Assembly: GCF_018449525.1 (NCBI RefSeq)
Contig: NZ_JAAVUS010000008.1
Location: forward strand, 298,775 to 362,774
Reading direction: 5' to 3'
Source: Bradyrhizobium sp. dw_78
Lineage (GTDB): Bacteria > Pseudomonadota > Alphaproteobacteria > Rhizobiales > Xanthobacteraceae
Length of the DNA stretch: 64,000 nucleotides
Shown here: positions 55,875 through 63,907 of the stretch, in pieces
Numbering within the stretch: the first letter of the stretch is position 1
Layout of the letters: every line of letters begins with the position of its first letter
Notes under the pieces: model-generated
Seen by the model: only the letters and a program-made list of their open reading frames with translations
Told to the model about the DNA's origin: nothing
Databases searched by the model: none
Translations under genes and position numbers: made by a program

Positions 55875-56870
55875 ATGAAGAAGCGCGTTCTCGGCAAAGC
55901 CGGGCTCGAAGTGTCCGCACTCGGTCTCGGCTGCATGGGCATGAGTTGGGCATACGGCGCCGCCGGCGATCGAAATGAGATGATCGCCCTGCTTCGGAGT
56001 GCCGTGGAGCTTGGCGTCACCTTCTTCGACACCGCGGAAGTCTACGGCCCGAGGACGAACGAAGAACTCGTCGGCGAGGCACTGGCTCCGCTCCGCGACA
56101 AGGTGGTGATAGCCACCAAGTTCGGGTTCAAGCTGGACCCGCAAGGCGGCGCCTCGCCGGTCGGCGTGGACAGCCGGCCCGGGCATATCAAGGAAGTTGC
56201 GGAGGCCGCGCTCAAGCGTCTGCGAACCGATCACATCGACCTCTTCTATCAACATCGCGTCGACCCGGCCGTTCCGATCGAAGATGTCGCCGGCGCGGTC
56301 GGCGAACTGGTCAGGGCCGGAAAGGTCAAGCATTTCGGGCTTTCGGAGGCCAGCGCTGCGACGATCCGACGGGCTCATGCGGTACATCCCGTCACCGCCG
56401 TGCAGAGCGAGTATTCGCTGTGGTCCCGCGAGCCTGAAGCTGAAGTTCTGCCCGCTCTGGAAGAACTGGGCATCGGCTTTGTGCCCTACAGCCCGCTGGG
56501 CCGCGGTTTTCTGACCGGCGCATTTTCGGCCGACACCAAATTCGCGGACGATGACTTTCGCAAACGCAATCCCCGCTTCCAGGCGGAGGCACTGCAGAAC
56601 AACGTCGCGCTGGTGGACGCTTTGAAGAATATCGCGCGTCAGAAAGGCGCGACATCAGGACAGTTGGCACTTGCGTGGCTGCTCGCACAGAAGCCATGGA
56701 TCGTGCCCATACCGGGCACCCGCAAGCGCACGCGACTCGAAGAGAACGTTGGGGCGGCGGAACTCGCTCTGACCGCCGCAGACCTCAAGATGATCGAGAC
56801 CGCCATCGGGACCCACACCATCCAGGGTCAGCGCTATGACGAACGCGGGCTCACCATGGTCAATCTTTGA
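55875..56870 (+). CDS. Aldo/keto reductase
   Basis: 331 residues with the complete AKR tetrad: D52 and Y57 (FDTAEVYG), K82 (ATKFG) and H127 (FYQHRVD). NADPH-binding segments include VPIPGTRKRTRLEENV. The sequence resembles the AKR13-like (YakC-type) branch. It starts 18 bp after the PQQ sugar dehydrogenase stop behind GAAGGAG, so it is in the same transcript and probably interconverts the carbonyl products. Confidence 0.94.
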   Translation: MKKRVLGKAGLEVSALGLGCMGMSWAYGAAGDRNEMIALLRSAVELGVTFFDTAEVYGPRTNEELVGEALAPLRDKVVIATKFGFKLDPQGGASPVGVDSRPGHIKEVAEAALKRLRTDHIDLFYQHRVDPAVPIEDVAGAVGELVRAGKVKHFGLSEASAATIRRAHAVHPVTAVQSEYSLWSREPEAEVLPALEELGIGFVPYSPLGRGFLTGAFSADTKFADDDFRKRNPRFQAEALQNNVALVDALKNIARQKGATSGQLALAWLLAQKPWIVPIPGTRKRTRLEENVGAAELALTAADLKMIETAIGTHTIQGQRYDERGLTMVNL

Positions 56871-57258
56871 GGCGCACGGGCGGCCGTCCGAAGACCGCCG
56901 GCTTGACGACCTCGCGCTGGCGCTCAAGGAAGAGATTTTCCAACTGGCCCTCATTGGTAGAGTGTCGATTCCGAAATCCACCGGCAAACTTAGGCCATCA
57001 GGTCACTGTGTCTCTTCAGTACCCGTTCGTCCGAATCGAACGACGCATTTTACGGAACTTCGCGATCACAGTTCAGGAAATCAGGCAATTGGTCCAGTAG
57101 GCTGATGCACCTGCGTCGTTTTCGGAAAAATCACGCTTATCGCCGCCCGTTGTTAGTGGGTTCGTTCTCTGAATGCCTTACAGCAAAGAAGTCTGTTGCT
57201 TTATGTAGGAAGTCCTCACCTGTTATTCCGTCGTTCGACGATTAGAGAGGGGGCAGGG
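56871..57258. other. Intergenic region, no gene assigned
   Basis: About 390 bp. On the minus strand a short frame near 56990-56870 reads NEGQLENLFLERQREVVKP but lacks context, and I cannot assign it. Together with the monooxygenase remnant to its right it suggests decayed coding sequence. Confidence 0.35.
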
Positions 57259-57402
57259 CTAGCCTCCCTCGCCGAGATCATAGTGGATGTCCAAACCGGA
57301 CGTCATCGCGGCGAACCGCCTGTGCGGTTGGCCTGTCATGAGGAGTTCGGCCATGGTATCGCGTGGTGGCATCATCGTTTCTTCCGCAATCAAGAAGATC
57401 AT
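57259..57402 (-). pseudogene. C-terminal fragment of a FAD-dependent aromatic monooxygenase
   Basis: A 47-codon frame on the minus strand, directly after the aldehyde dehydrogenase stop, contains RFAAMTSGLDIHYDLGEGG and then a TAG. RFA..SGLDI.YD..... is characteristic of the region before HPLLGRR in phenol/MhpA-type flavin monooxygenases. The HPLLGRR block itself is missing. It looks like a leftover of a gene formerly downstream of the dehydrogenase. Confidence 0.45.
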
Positions 57403-57416
57403 GCCGCTTCCGTCGG

Positions 57417-58898
57417 TCAACGCATCACGAATGGATTGGCCGGAGCGCTTTGCGAGGTCGAAATCCATACGCTCTTGGTCTCCAGATATTCGTAAACCGC
57501 GTCGATTCCGCTCTCGCGGCCAACACCCGAATGCTTCATACCACCGAACGGCATCATGTAGCTGATGGCCCGGTAGGTATTCACCCACACGGTCCCCGCG
57601 CGCAGCAGCTTCGGTACCCGCAGGGCGCGAGCGAGATCGCGGGTCCAGATTCCCGCCGCAAGGCCATAGATCGTGTCGTTGGCAATGCGAATGGCATCTT
57701 CCTCAGTTTCAAAACTGATGATCGATAGCACAGGTCCGAAAACTTCCTCGCGCGCGATCCGCATGGTGTTATCGACATCGGTAAAGATGGTCGGCTCAAT
57801 GAATTGGCCACCAACGATCCCTTTGCCTGAAGCCGGCTTTCCTCCAAGGATACAGCGTGCCCCTTCCGCCTTCGCAACCTCGATATAATCAAGCACCTTC
57901 TTGTACTGCGCAGGGGTCGTGATTGGGCCGATATTTGTGTCCGGTTGCATCGGGTCGCCAATTTTGGCCGAACGGGCGAGTTCTAGCAGGCGCGCCACGA
58001 ATTTGTCCTTGATCGAGCTCTGCACAAGGAGCCGCGATCCGGCGATGCAGGTCTGGCCTGTCGCCGCGAAAATGCCGGAGATGACGCCAGCCGCAGCAGC
58101 GTCCAGATCTGCATCTTCGAAGACAATATTGGGGGACTTTCCACCCAGCTCCAGCGAGACCCGCTTCAGGCTGCGCGCGGCGGTCTCATAGACCTTCGCG
58201 CCTGTCGCATCCGACCCCGTGAAGGTGATCTTGGCGATTCCCGGGTGCGAGATCAGTTCGCTGCCGGCTTCTGGACCGAAGCCGGTCACCACGTTGAAAA
58301 TTCCATCTGGAATGCCAGCCTCCTTTGTCAGCGCGGCGAATTCCAGCGTGCTGGCAGAAGTAAATTCGGACGGCTTTACGATGACGGCACAACCAGCGGC
58401 GATGGCCGCGGCGCATTTCCACGCGACGAACAGGAGCGGCGAATTCCAGGCCGTGAGCGCCGCGACGACGCCTACAGGCTCATGCGTCGTGTAGGCGAAG
58501 GTCTCTGCCTTGTCGATCGGCACAAGGCCACCTTCGAGCTTGTCGACGAGCCCGCCAAAATACCACCACCATTCCGGATGGTAGCGAAGCTGGCCCAGCA
58601 TCTCGGCCATGAGCTTGCCGTTGTCGCGCACTTCGATCTCGGCGAGACGCTCTGCGTTCGCAGCGACGAGGTCGCCGAGCTTACGCATCGCCTTGCCACG
58701 TGCAGACGCCGTCATCTTCGACCAAGGGCCATGCCACATCGCCTCATTGGCGGCTTTCACGGCGCTGTCGACATCGGCCGCAGACCCGCGTGGTATCTTT
58801 GCCCAGGCCTTGCCATGATAGGGGTCGATGGAATCGAACCATTCGCCGTTAGCGGGGTCGACATAGTGGCCGTTGATGAAAAGTTGGTAGGTCTTCAC
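57417..58898 (-). CDS. NAD(P)-dependent aldehyde dehydrogenase
   Basis: Oxidises an aldehyde to the acid. GTG 58898, behind GGAGGG with a short four-base spacing, gives 493 residues beginning VKTYQLFINGHYVD. The catalytic residues are C284 (TGQTCIAG) and E250 (LELGGKSPN), with N152 (TAWNSP) and K175 (VKPSEF). An ATG at 58955 extends the frame but adds an unrelated leader. It is the only gene on the minus strand between the PQQ module and the MarR gene; MarR at 59289 is divergent and may regulate it. Confidence 0.94.
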   Translation of the reverse strand: MKTYQLFINGHYVDPANGEWFDSIDPYHGKAWAKIPRGSAADVDSAVKAANEAMWHGPWSKMTASARGKAMRKLGDLVAANAERLAEIEVRDNGKLMAEMLGQLRYHPEWWWYFGGLVDKLEGGLVPIDKAETFAYTTHEPVGVVAALTAWNSPLLFVAWKCAAAIAAGCAVIVKPSEFTSASTLEFAALTKEAGIPDGIFNVVTGFGPEAGSELISHPGIAKITFTGSDATGAKVYETAARSLKRVSLELGGKSPNIVFEDADLDAAAAGVISGIFAATGQTCIAGSRLLVQSSIKDKFVARLLELARSAKIGDPMQPDTNIGPITTPAQYKKVLDYIEVAKAEGARCILGGKPASGKGIVGGQFIEPTIFTDVDNTMRIAREEVFGPVLSIISFETEEDAIRIANDTIYGLAAGIWTRDLARALRVPKLLRAGTVWVNTYRAISYMMPFGGMKHSGVGRESGIDAVYEYLETKSVWISTSQSAPANPFVMR

Positions 58899-59288
58899 GA
58901 TACCCTCCAGGCGAGGCGATGATATTGGCTGGCGAAACCATGTACCGCATTTCACGACTTGCTTAAAGCGAGGTCGCTTGCATGGCTGCAGCTCGGTTCT
59001 ACGGCCGACTATATGCGAGAGACGAAATTCGCGACTGAACTTCGGTCGTTATAGTTTCAAATCCAATCCCAGGTGCGAGAAAGAGAGCGGGCCGCCGATC
59101 TTCCGCTCCGTCATCTCTCTCAACAAATGAGCCGCCACCGGCCGAATGTCGCACGCAGGCGCTTCGTTTACCAATTTGGTGTCGCGCTTGCTATCGAAGG
59201 CGATTTCACAGATCGTACAAATTCTATTTGATCCTGTTGCTTGGGGCGTTAAAACAAAAACTCCAGATCACCAAGCGAAGGTTCTGTT

Positions 59289-59744
59289 ATGCGCATTGCT
59301 GTTTCGCCAGTGCCGCGGCAAAAAACGTCGGCGCGTTCTTACGTTCTTGAAGAACAAATCGGATTCATTCTGCGGTGCGCTTCCCAACGTCACACCACAA
59401 TTTTCGCCGAGTTAATCGGCGACAGCCTGACGCCGGCGCAATGGACGACGATGGTCAAGCTTCATGAAGTCGGTTCGTGCTCGCAGAATTTTCTGGCCGG
59501 TGCTACCGCTATCGACGCCGCGACGATCAAAGGAGTGATTGATCGCTTGTCGGCCCGCGGCCTGATAAAGACCGAAGCGGATCCCGACGATGGACGACGT
59601 TTGATCATCAGTCTCACCGAAATGGGGAATCGAGCGGTCGAGCGATCGTTACCCAAGGCGACTGCGATTACAAAGCAGACGCTGGAGCCGCTGAATTCCA
59701 ACGAACAAGAGATTTTGCTGCGCTTGCTCTCAAAAATTATGTAA
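59289..59744 (+). CDS. MarR-family transcriptional regulator
   Basis: 151 residues with the winged HTH of MarR proteins: LTPAQWTTMVKLHEVGSCSQ, ATAIDAATIKGVIDRLSARGLI, and the wing KTEADPDDGRRLIISLTEMG. It is divergent from the aldehyde dehydrogenase (390 bp apart) and on the same strand as the amidohydrolase/Rieske operon 305 bp downstream. Which of the two it controls is open. Confidence 0.93.
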   Translation: MRIAVSPVPRQKTSARSYVLEEQIGFILRCASQRHTTIFAELIGDSLTPAQWTTMVKLHEVGSCSQNFLAGATAIDAATIKGVIDRLSARGLIKTEADPDDGRRLIISLTEMGNRAVERSLPKATAITKQTLEPLNSNEQEILLRLLSKIM

Positions 59745-59961
59745 CGCACATCAACAGCGCACGAGCCCGTCGCATCAAGCTAGATGGAGGCGTGCGTGCT
59801 TTCCGTTGGCAAAAATTTGTGCATGATTTTGGATTTTGTGACCAATGTTCGGGCAATGCTGTAGGCGGCGCTCGAATTTCATTTCCTTTTTGCGCAACGA
59901 TTTTGCAACGGCAGCATTCTGCTTGAATGAATATAACGTTTGACGCGACAAAAGCGCATAA

Positions 59962-59981
59962 TTACTATGTGTACATTCTAA
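59962..59981. promoter_or_regulatory. 20-bp operator upstream of the amidohydrolase/Rieske operon (site 1)
   Basis: TTACTATGTGTACATTCTAA fits the dyad TTA-N2-ATGT-N2-ACAT-N2-TAA without mismatch. It is 68 bp upstream of the amidohydrolase start. The same dyad recurs at 63827-63846 upstream of the next gene, and the two share a 17-bp identical block in inverted orientation. The ATGT-N2-ACAT core resembles GntR-family operators. Confidence 0.65.
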
Positions 59982-60048
59982 ATTGACGTGGGCATACCGC
60001 GTTGCCTGCGAGATAGACTGCTTCGGCGGCTACGTTAGAGGTTCCCTA

Positions 60049-61554
60049 ATGGCAAACGGCTCCACGTTCCTTCTGAAAAACGCTCACGTCATTGATCCCC
60101 AGCAGAACATCGACGGCGTGATGAACGTTGTCATTTCCGGGGGGAAGATTGAGGCCGTAGGCAAGGATGTTTCTGCCGCCGGAGCGAAGGTTCTCGACCT
60201 GTCGGGGTCCTATCTTACGCCGGGATGGATCGACATACACGTTCATGCCTACGGGGCGCTCGGCTTTAGCGATCCTGATTCGATCGGCGTCGCTCAGGGT
60301 GTGACAAGCGTCGTGGATGCCGGGGGGACAGGAATTCTCACGCTTGATGAATTCATGGCCATGGTGCGGGATCACACCACCACCAGTGTGTATGCCGGGG
60401 CTCACGTGCATCCGCTTGGTATCATTGGGTTTGAGGAGAGCGGCCGCGGCCTTAACAATGTGGCCGTGGAAAAATGGGTTGAATGGGCGGAAGCCAATCC
60501 CGGTGTATTGCGCTATCTCAAGGTGAGCGCTTACAGCCTTCCGAATGCTGGTCCTCTATATGTCGGGAAGGGGCTGTCCAAGATTCTCGGGATTCCTCTT
60601 TACCAACATATTGGCGAGATGCAGGAGCCTCCGCCCTATCCCACGCTGGTTGAAGACGCATTCAAGATCTCTGACGCCGGTGACATCATTACCCATGTCT
60701 ATCACAACAATCCGGGGAAAGTGATCGGGGACGACGGCAAGGTGCTGCCGTTCGTGCGCGAGGCTCAGCGCCGGGGCGTGCTGTTTGACATCGGCTTTGG
60801 AAGTATGAATTTTTCCTGGCCGGTTGCCGAGAAATGCTTTCAGCAGGACCTTCTTCCGTATTTCATCAGCTCGGATCTTCAGCAGTTCAATATCGTCTAT
60901 CCGTGCCATTCCTTGGCAAATGTCATGTCGATCTTTCTAAAGCTTGGCATGTCAATCCAAAATGTTATCGAGTGCGTGACCTCGCATCCGGCGCGTGCGC
61001 TTAAGCTGATGGACCGGGCCGGCAGCCTCGCGGTTGGAATGCCGGCCGATGTTACCGTTTTCCAGGTTGAGGACGGCGAGTTCGAACTGTTCGACTGTTA
61101 CAAGATGGCGCGGAAGGCCAAGCAGCGCATTGTGCCCACGCTGGCGTTCAAGAACGGCAAGCAAATCGAGGTGGATCTCACTCGCGGTGAACAGGAAAGC
61201 AATTGGTTCATGCAGGTGTCGGAGGACGAGATTCCGGCGGTCGCCGAGCGTCTATCGACGTCTCAGCGCGAGTTCCTGAAATCCCTGCACGCAGCATTAT
61301 CTTCCGTCGAATGGGTGGGGTATAATGGCAGCAAGCTGAACGCCAAGTTCGCCTATGAACTGCAGGATATCTTTAATCGGGTCTTGCGCGCGCATTCGAT
61401 TTCTTTGCGCGATGGGCTGCGCGCCGTCTATGACTGCTTCCTTGAGCAGACTTTCACCGTCCAGATCGGCCTGTTCCTGACCAGGCTTGACCGATCGTTC
61501 GTGCTTGCCCGGATGAAGGCCGTCGCCAATCAGAAGACGTTGGCAATGGCCTGA
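60049..61554 (+). CDS. Dihydroorotase-like amidohydrolase/deacetylase with C-terminal extension
   Basis: A metal-dependent hydrolase of the amidohydrolase superfamily, 501 residues from ATG 60049, behind AGAGG. Metal ligands are H64-x-H66 (IDIHVHAYG), the carboxylated-lysine candidate K158 (RYLKVSAYS), H187 (LYQHIGEM) and H216 (ITHVYHN), as in the EF_0837/AHA_3915-type deacetylases. Residues about 395-501 are an extra alpha-helical domain beyond the usual 380-residue length, and I do not recognise it. First gene of the Rieske operon; it should hydrolyse a cyclic amide or N-acyl substrate. Confidence 0.87.
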   Translation: MANGSTFLLKNAHVIDPQQNIDGVMNVVISGGKIEAVGKDVSAAGAKVLDLSGSYLTPGWIDIHVHAYGALGFSDPDSIGVAQGVTSVVDAGGTGILTLDEFMAMVRDHTTTSVYAGAHVHPLGIIGFEESGRGLNNVAVEKWVEWAEANPGVLRYLKVSAYSLPNAGPLYVGKGLSKILGIPLYQHIGEMQEPPPYPTLVEDAFKISDAGDIITHVYHNNPGKVIGDDGKVLPFVREAQRRGVLFDIGFGSMNFSWPVAEKCFQQDLLPYFISSDLQQFNIVYPCHSLANVMSIFLKLGMSIQNVIECVTSHPARALKLMDRAGSLAVGMPADVTVFQVEDGEFELFDCYKMARKAKQRIVPTLAFKNGKQIEVDLTRGEQESNWFMQVSEDEIPAVAERLSTSQREFLKSLHAALSSVEWVGYNGSKLNAKFAYELQDIFNRVLRAHSISLRDGLRAVYDCFLEQTFTVQIGLFLTRLDRSFVLARMKAVANQKTLAMA

Positions 61555-61670
61555 TTAAACCCGGCGTCGAAACCGGCTCCGCTCCGACCGTAGTTGGCCG
61601 AGCTTGGTCTTGGACGCGATCAAGACGACGTGGCTGGCCTTATCGCCTGAAGAAATTAGAGTGGTGATTA

Positions 61671-61994
61671 ATGACTGACGATGGATGGCACAAGCTGGAG
61701 GGCATCAGCAACGCGACGGAAAAGTTCCCGGCCCGTGCCAAGATCGCGGGTGAAGGGGTTTTGGTCTTCCGGACCAAGGCGGGTTTTCGCGGTGTTGAGC
61801 GTTCCTGTCCGCACCTCAAGGCCAGCCTTGCAGATGCCGCGTTGATGGCGAACGATACGGTCCTGCGCTGTGCCAATCATAACTTCACCTTCAAACTGTC
61901 GGACGGCAGGGGCGTTAACAGTCCAGCATTCCGGCTGCGGGTATTTGAAGTGAAGGTCGAGGACGACGTCTTTTACGGAAGATGGATTGGCTGA
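61671..61994 (+). CDS. Rieske-type [2Fe-2S] protein
   Basis: 107 residues with a Rieske site C46-P-H48 and C67-A-N-H70; the 18-residue spacing between the pairs is slightly longer than the usual 15-17. It lacks the PLH of classical ferredoxins. It may be a ferredoxin or a small ligand-binding Rieske subunit. It starts 117 bp after the amidohydrolase on the same strand. Confidence 0.85.
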   Translation: MTDDGWHKLEGISNATEKFPARAKIAGEGVLVFRTKAGFRGVERSCPHLKASLADAALMANDTVLRCANHNFTFKLSDGRGVNSPAFRLRVFEVKVEDDVFYGRWIG

Positions 61995-62206
61995 TCTGAT
62001 ACGGGTGTGCAGGTCGTACCCTCTCAGGGGCGCGGTACGGCGGTAACGCCGGATTGGTCTGATATTTCCAAAAAGAGAGACGTGTCCGGCGATGCCAAGG
62101 CGTCCGATGAGTGGCGGAAAAATCTGAAAGTTACCTCTCTCCAAAATCTGCCAATATGGTTGGCTAGGTTGGAGATTCGAGATGCGGAAATTCGAATGGG
62201 GACGGC

Positions 62207-62515
62207 ATGGCTTGGCATCGCGTGGCAGAATTAACGGCAATCGAGGAAGATAACGTAATCGGCGTTGAAGTCGCCGGCCGCAACATTGCGCTCTATCGCG
62301 TCGCCGGTAAGGTATATGCGACTGATAACGTTTGTACTCACGCTTATGCGCTGCTGTCGGACGGGTACGTCGAAGACGGCTGCATCGAATGCCCGCTTCA
62401 TCAGGGCCGTTTCGAAATCGCGACCGGCAAAGGGCAGGGAGCTCCGATCACCGTGGATCTTGAGACTTTCCTGGTGAAGGAAGAGGAAGGCTGGGCTCTG
62501 GTGGATATCGCGTGA
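62207..62515 (+). CDS. Rieske ferredoxin of a ring-hydroxylating oxygenase
   Basis: 102 residues, the standard size of a Rieske ferredoxin (BphF/CarAc type). The cluster ligands are C43-T-H45 and C62-P-L-H65. It passes electrons from the reductase to an oxygenase. Its stop overlaps the GTG start of the reductase by four bases. The 212 bp between the two Rieske genes contains no convincing gene. Confidence 0.94.
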   Translation: MAWHRVAELTAIEEDNVIGVEVAGRNIALYRVAGKVYATDNVCTHAYALLSDGYVEDGCIECPLHQGRFEIATGKGQGAPITVDLETFLVKEEEGWALVDIA

Positions 62516-63747
62516 GCGTTGGCCAGACCTACGTCGTTATCGGCGCGGGCCAGGCGGGCGGCCGCGCGGTTGAGGCGATGCGAAAGTCCGGGTTTCAGGG
62601 CCGAGTTGTTCTGATCGGCGACGAAGGGCATCCACCATACGAGCGTCCTCCTCTGTCTAAGGATTTTCTCCTCGGCAAAGTCGATGCAGCATCCACCTAT
62701 TTGTTCAAAGGAGCCGATGATCTCGCAGCGCAAGACGTCGAATTGCGTCTCGACGACCCGGTTATTGCGGTCAGCGCCGACGCGCAGCTTGTGCGGCTCG
62801 GATCTGGGAACGAGATCGCGTTTGACCGCTTGATGTTTGCCACTGGCGGCAGGGTACGAGAGTTGCGTGTTCCTGGTGCCGATCTCGACGGCGTCTTTTA
62901 TCTTCGGAATCTTGCTGACGCCGTTGGCTTGAGCGCTGCTCTTCAGTCGGCCGAACGGATTGTCGTGATTGGCGGTGGGTTTCTGGGTCTTGAAGTAGCC
63001 GCGGTGGCACGGCAACTCCGCAAGCAAGTCACGGTACTGGAAATCGAGAAGTGCGTGCTTGGCCGGGCCCTGGCGCCGGAACTGGCGACCATTGTTACTG
63101 ATTTGCACAGGGATCGTGGCACGGATTTCCGTTTGGAAACGGCCGTGGCCGCGATCGAGGGAGACGGTGGCCGCGTTCGTGCTGTGGTTTGTACCGACGG
63201 TGTCAGCTTGGCCGCCGATTTGGTTGTGGCCTCGATTGGCATCGTTCCCAACGATATGCTCGCGCGGGAGGCCGGAATAGAAGTTGAAAACGGCATCCTC
63301 GTTAACGAGTACGGAGAAACAAGTCGGGCGAACTTTTATGCAGCCGGCGACGTCGCAAATCACATGAACCATGCGGTGGGTCGAAGGATGCGTCTGGAAT
63401 CCTGGCAAAACGCTCAAAACCAGGCGATGGCGGTCGCCAAGGTCATGTGCGGAGAGCGTCAGCCCTACGCGGCGATACCCTGGTTTTGGTCGGATCAATT
63501 CGATGTGAATGTTCAGCTTCTGGGTACGCCCACGGAATGGGATGAAATCTGTTTTCGCGGAGAGCCTGCTAGTCTCAAGTTCAGCGCCTTCTATTTGAAA
63601 GACGACAAAGTGGTGGCGGCCGCAGCGTTCAACAGAAGCAACGATATGCGTGTTGCCCGGCAATTGATTGCCAGCGGAAAATCGATAGATCCGGCCGTGC
63701 TGTGCGATACGGCTTTGGACATCCGAAAAATTTCGCAACTTCTTTAG
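62512..63747 (+). CDS. FAD-dependent ferredoxin reductase
   Basis: 411 residues from GTG 62512. Two Rossmann motifs are visible: the FAD site VVIGAGQAGGRAVEAMRKSG and the NAD(P)H site VVIGGGFLGLEVAAVARQL, followed by NFYAAGDVANHMNH and the C-terminal dimer/reductase domain. It matches the BphA4/RhdA4 ferredoxin reductase family. It reduces the adjacent Rieske ferredoxin. The terminal oxygenase it should serve is not in the window. Confidence 0.94.
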   Translation: MSVGQTYVVIGAGQAGGRAVEAMRKSGFQGRVVLIGDEGHPPYERPPLSKDFLLGKVDAASTYLFKGADDLAAQDVELRLDDPVIAVSADAQLVRLGSGNEIAFDRLMFATGGRVRELRVPGADLDGVFYLRNLADAVGLSAALQSAERIVVIGGGFLGLEVAAVARQLRKQVTVLEIEKCVLGRALAPELATIVTDLHRDRGTDFRLETAVAAIEGDGGRVRAVVCTDGVSLAADLVVASIGIVPNDMLAREAGIEVENGILVNEYGETSRANFYAAGDVANHMNHAVGRRMRLESWQNAQNQAMAVAKVMCGERQPYAAIPWFWSDQFDVNVQLLGTPTEWDEICFRGEPASLKFSAFYLKDDKVVAAAAFNRSNDMRVARQLIASGKSIDPAVLCDTALDIRKISQLL

Positions 63748-63826
63748 GCGATGCCTGCCTAACTTCTGTTCGTAGGTGCGTGACGTTTTGAGCCCCGCAG
63801 CCGTTGACGAAGCTAAGTACGCGCGA

Positions 63827-63846
63827 TTAACATGTGTACATAGTAA
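63827..63846. promoter_or_regulatory. 20-bp operator upstream of the next gene (site 2)
   Basis: TTAACATGTGTACATAGTAA fits TTA-N2-ATGT-N2-ACAT-N2-TAA without mismatch. Bases 63832-63848 are the exact reverse complement of 59960-59976. It is 62 bp upstream of the gene that runs off the window, so the same regulator should control both transcripts. Confidence 0.65.
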
Positions 63847-63907
63847 TTTTCTTGGCAACGCGTTGCTCTACTCGCCGCGCCCCGGTGAGATCGGCGGAGG
63901 GCTTGTT

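Noticed and set aside
62007..62234. 75-codon frame between the two Rieske genes
   Set aside because: GTG start without a ribosome site, no recognised motif, and it overlaps the start of the second Rieske gene.
62401..63858. 485-codon minus-strand frame
   Set aside because: Antisense to the ferredoxin reductase and Rieske ferredoxin; no recognisable domain.
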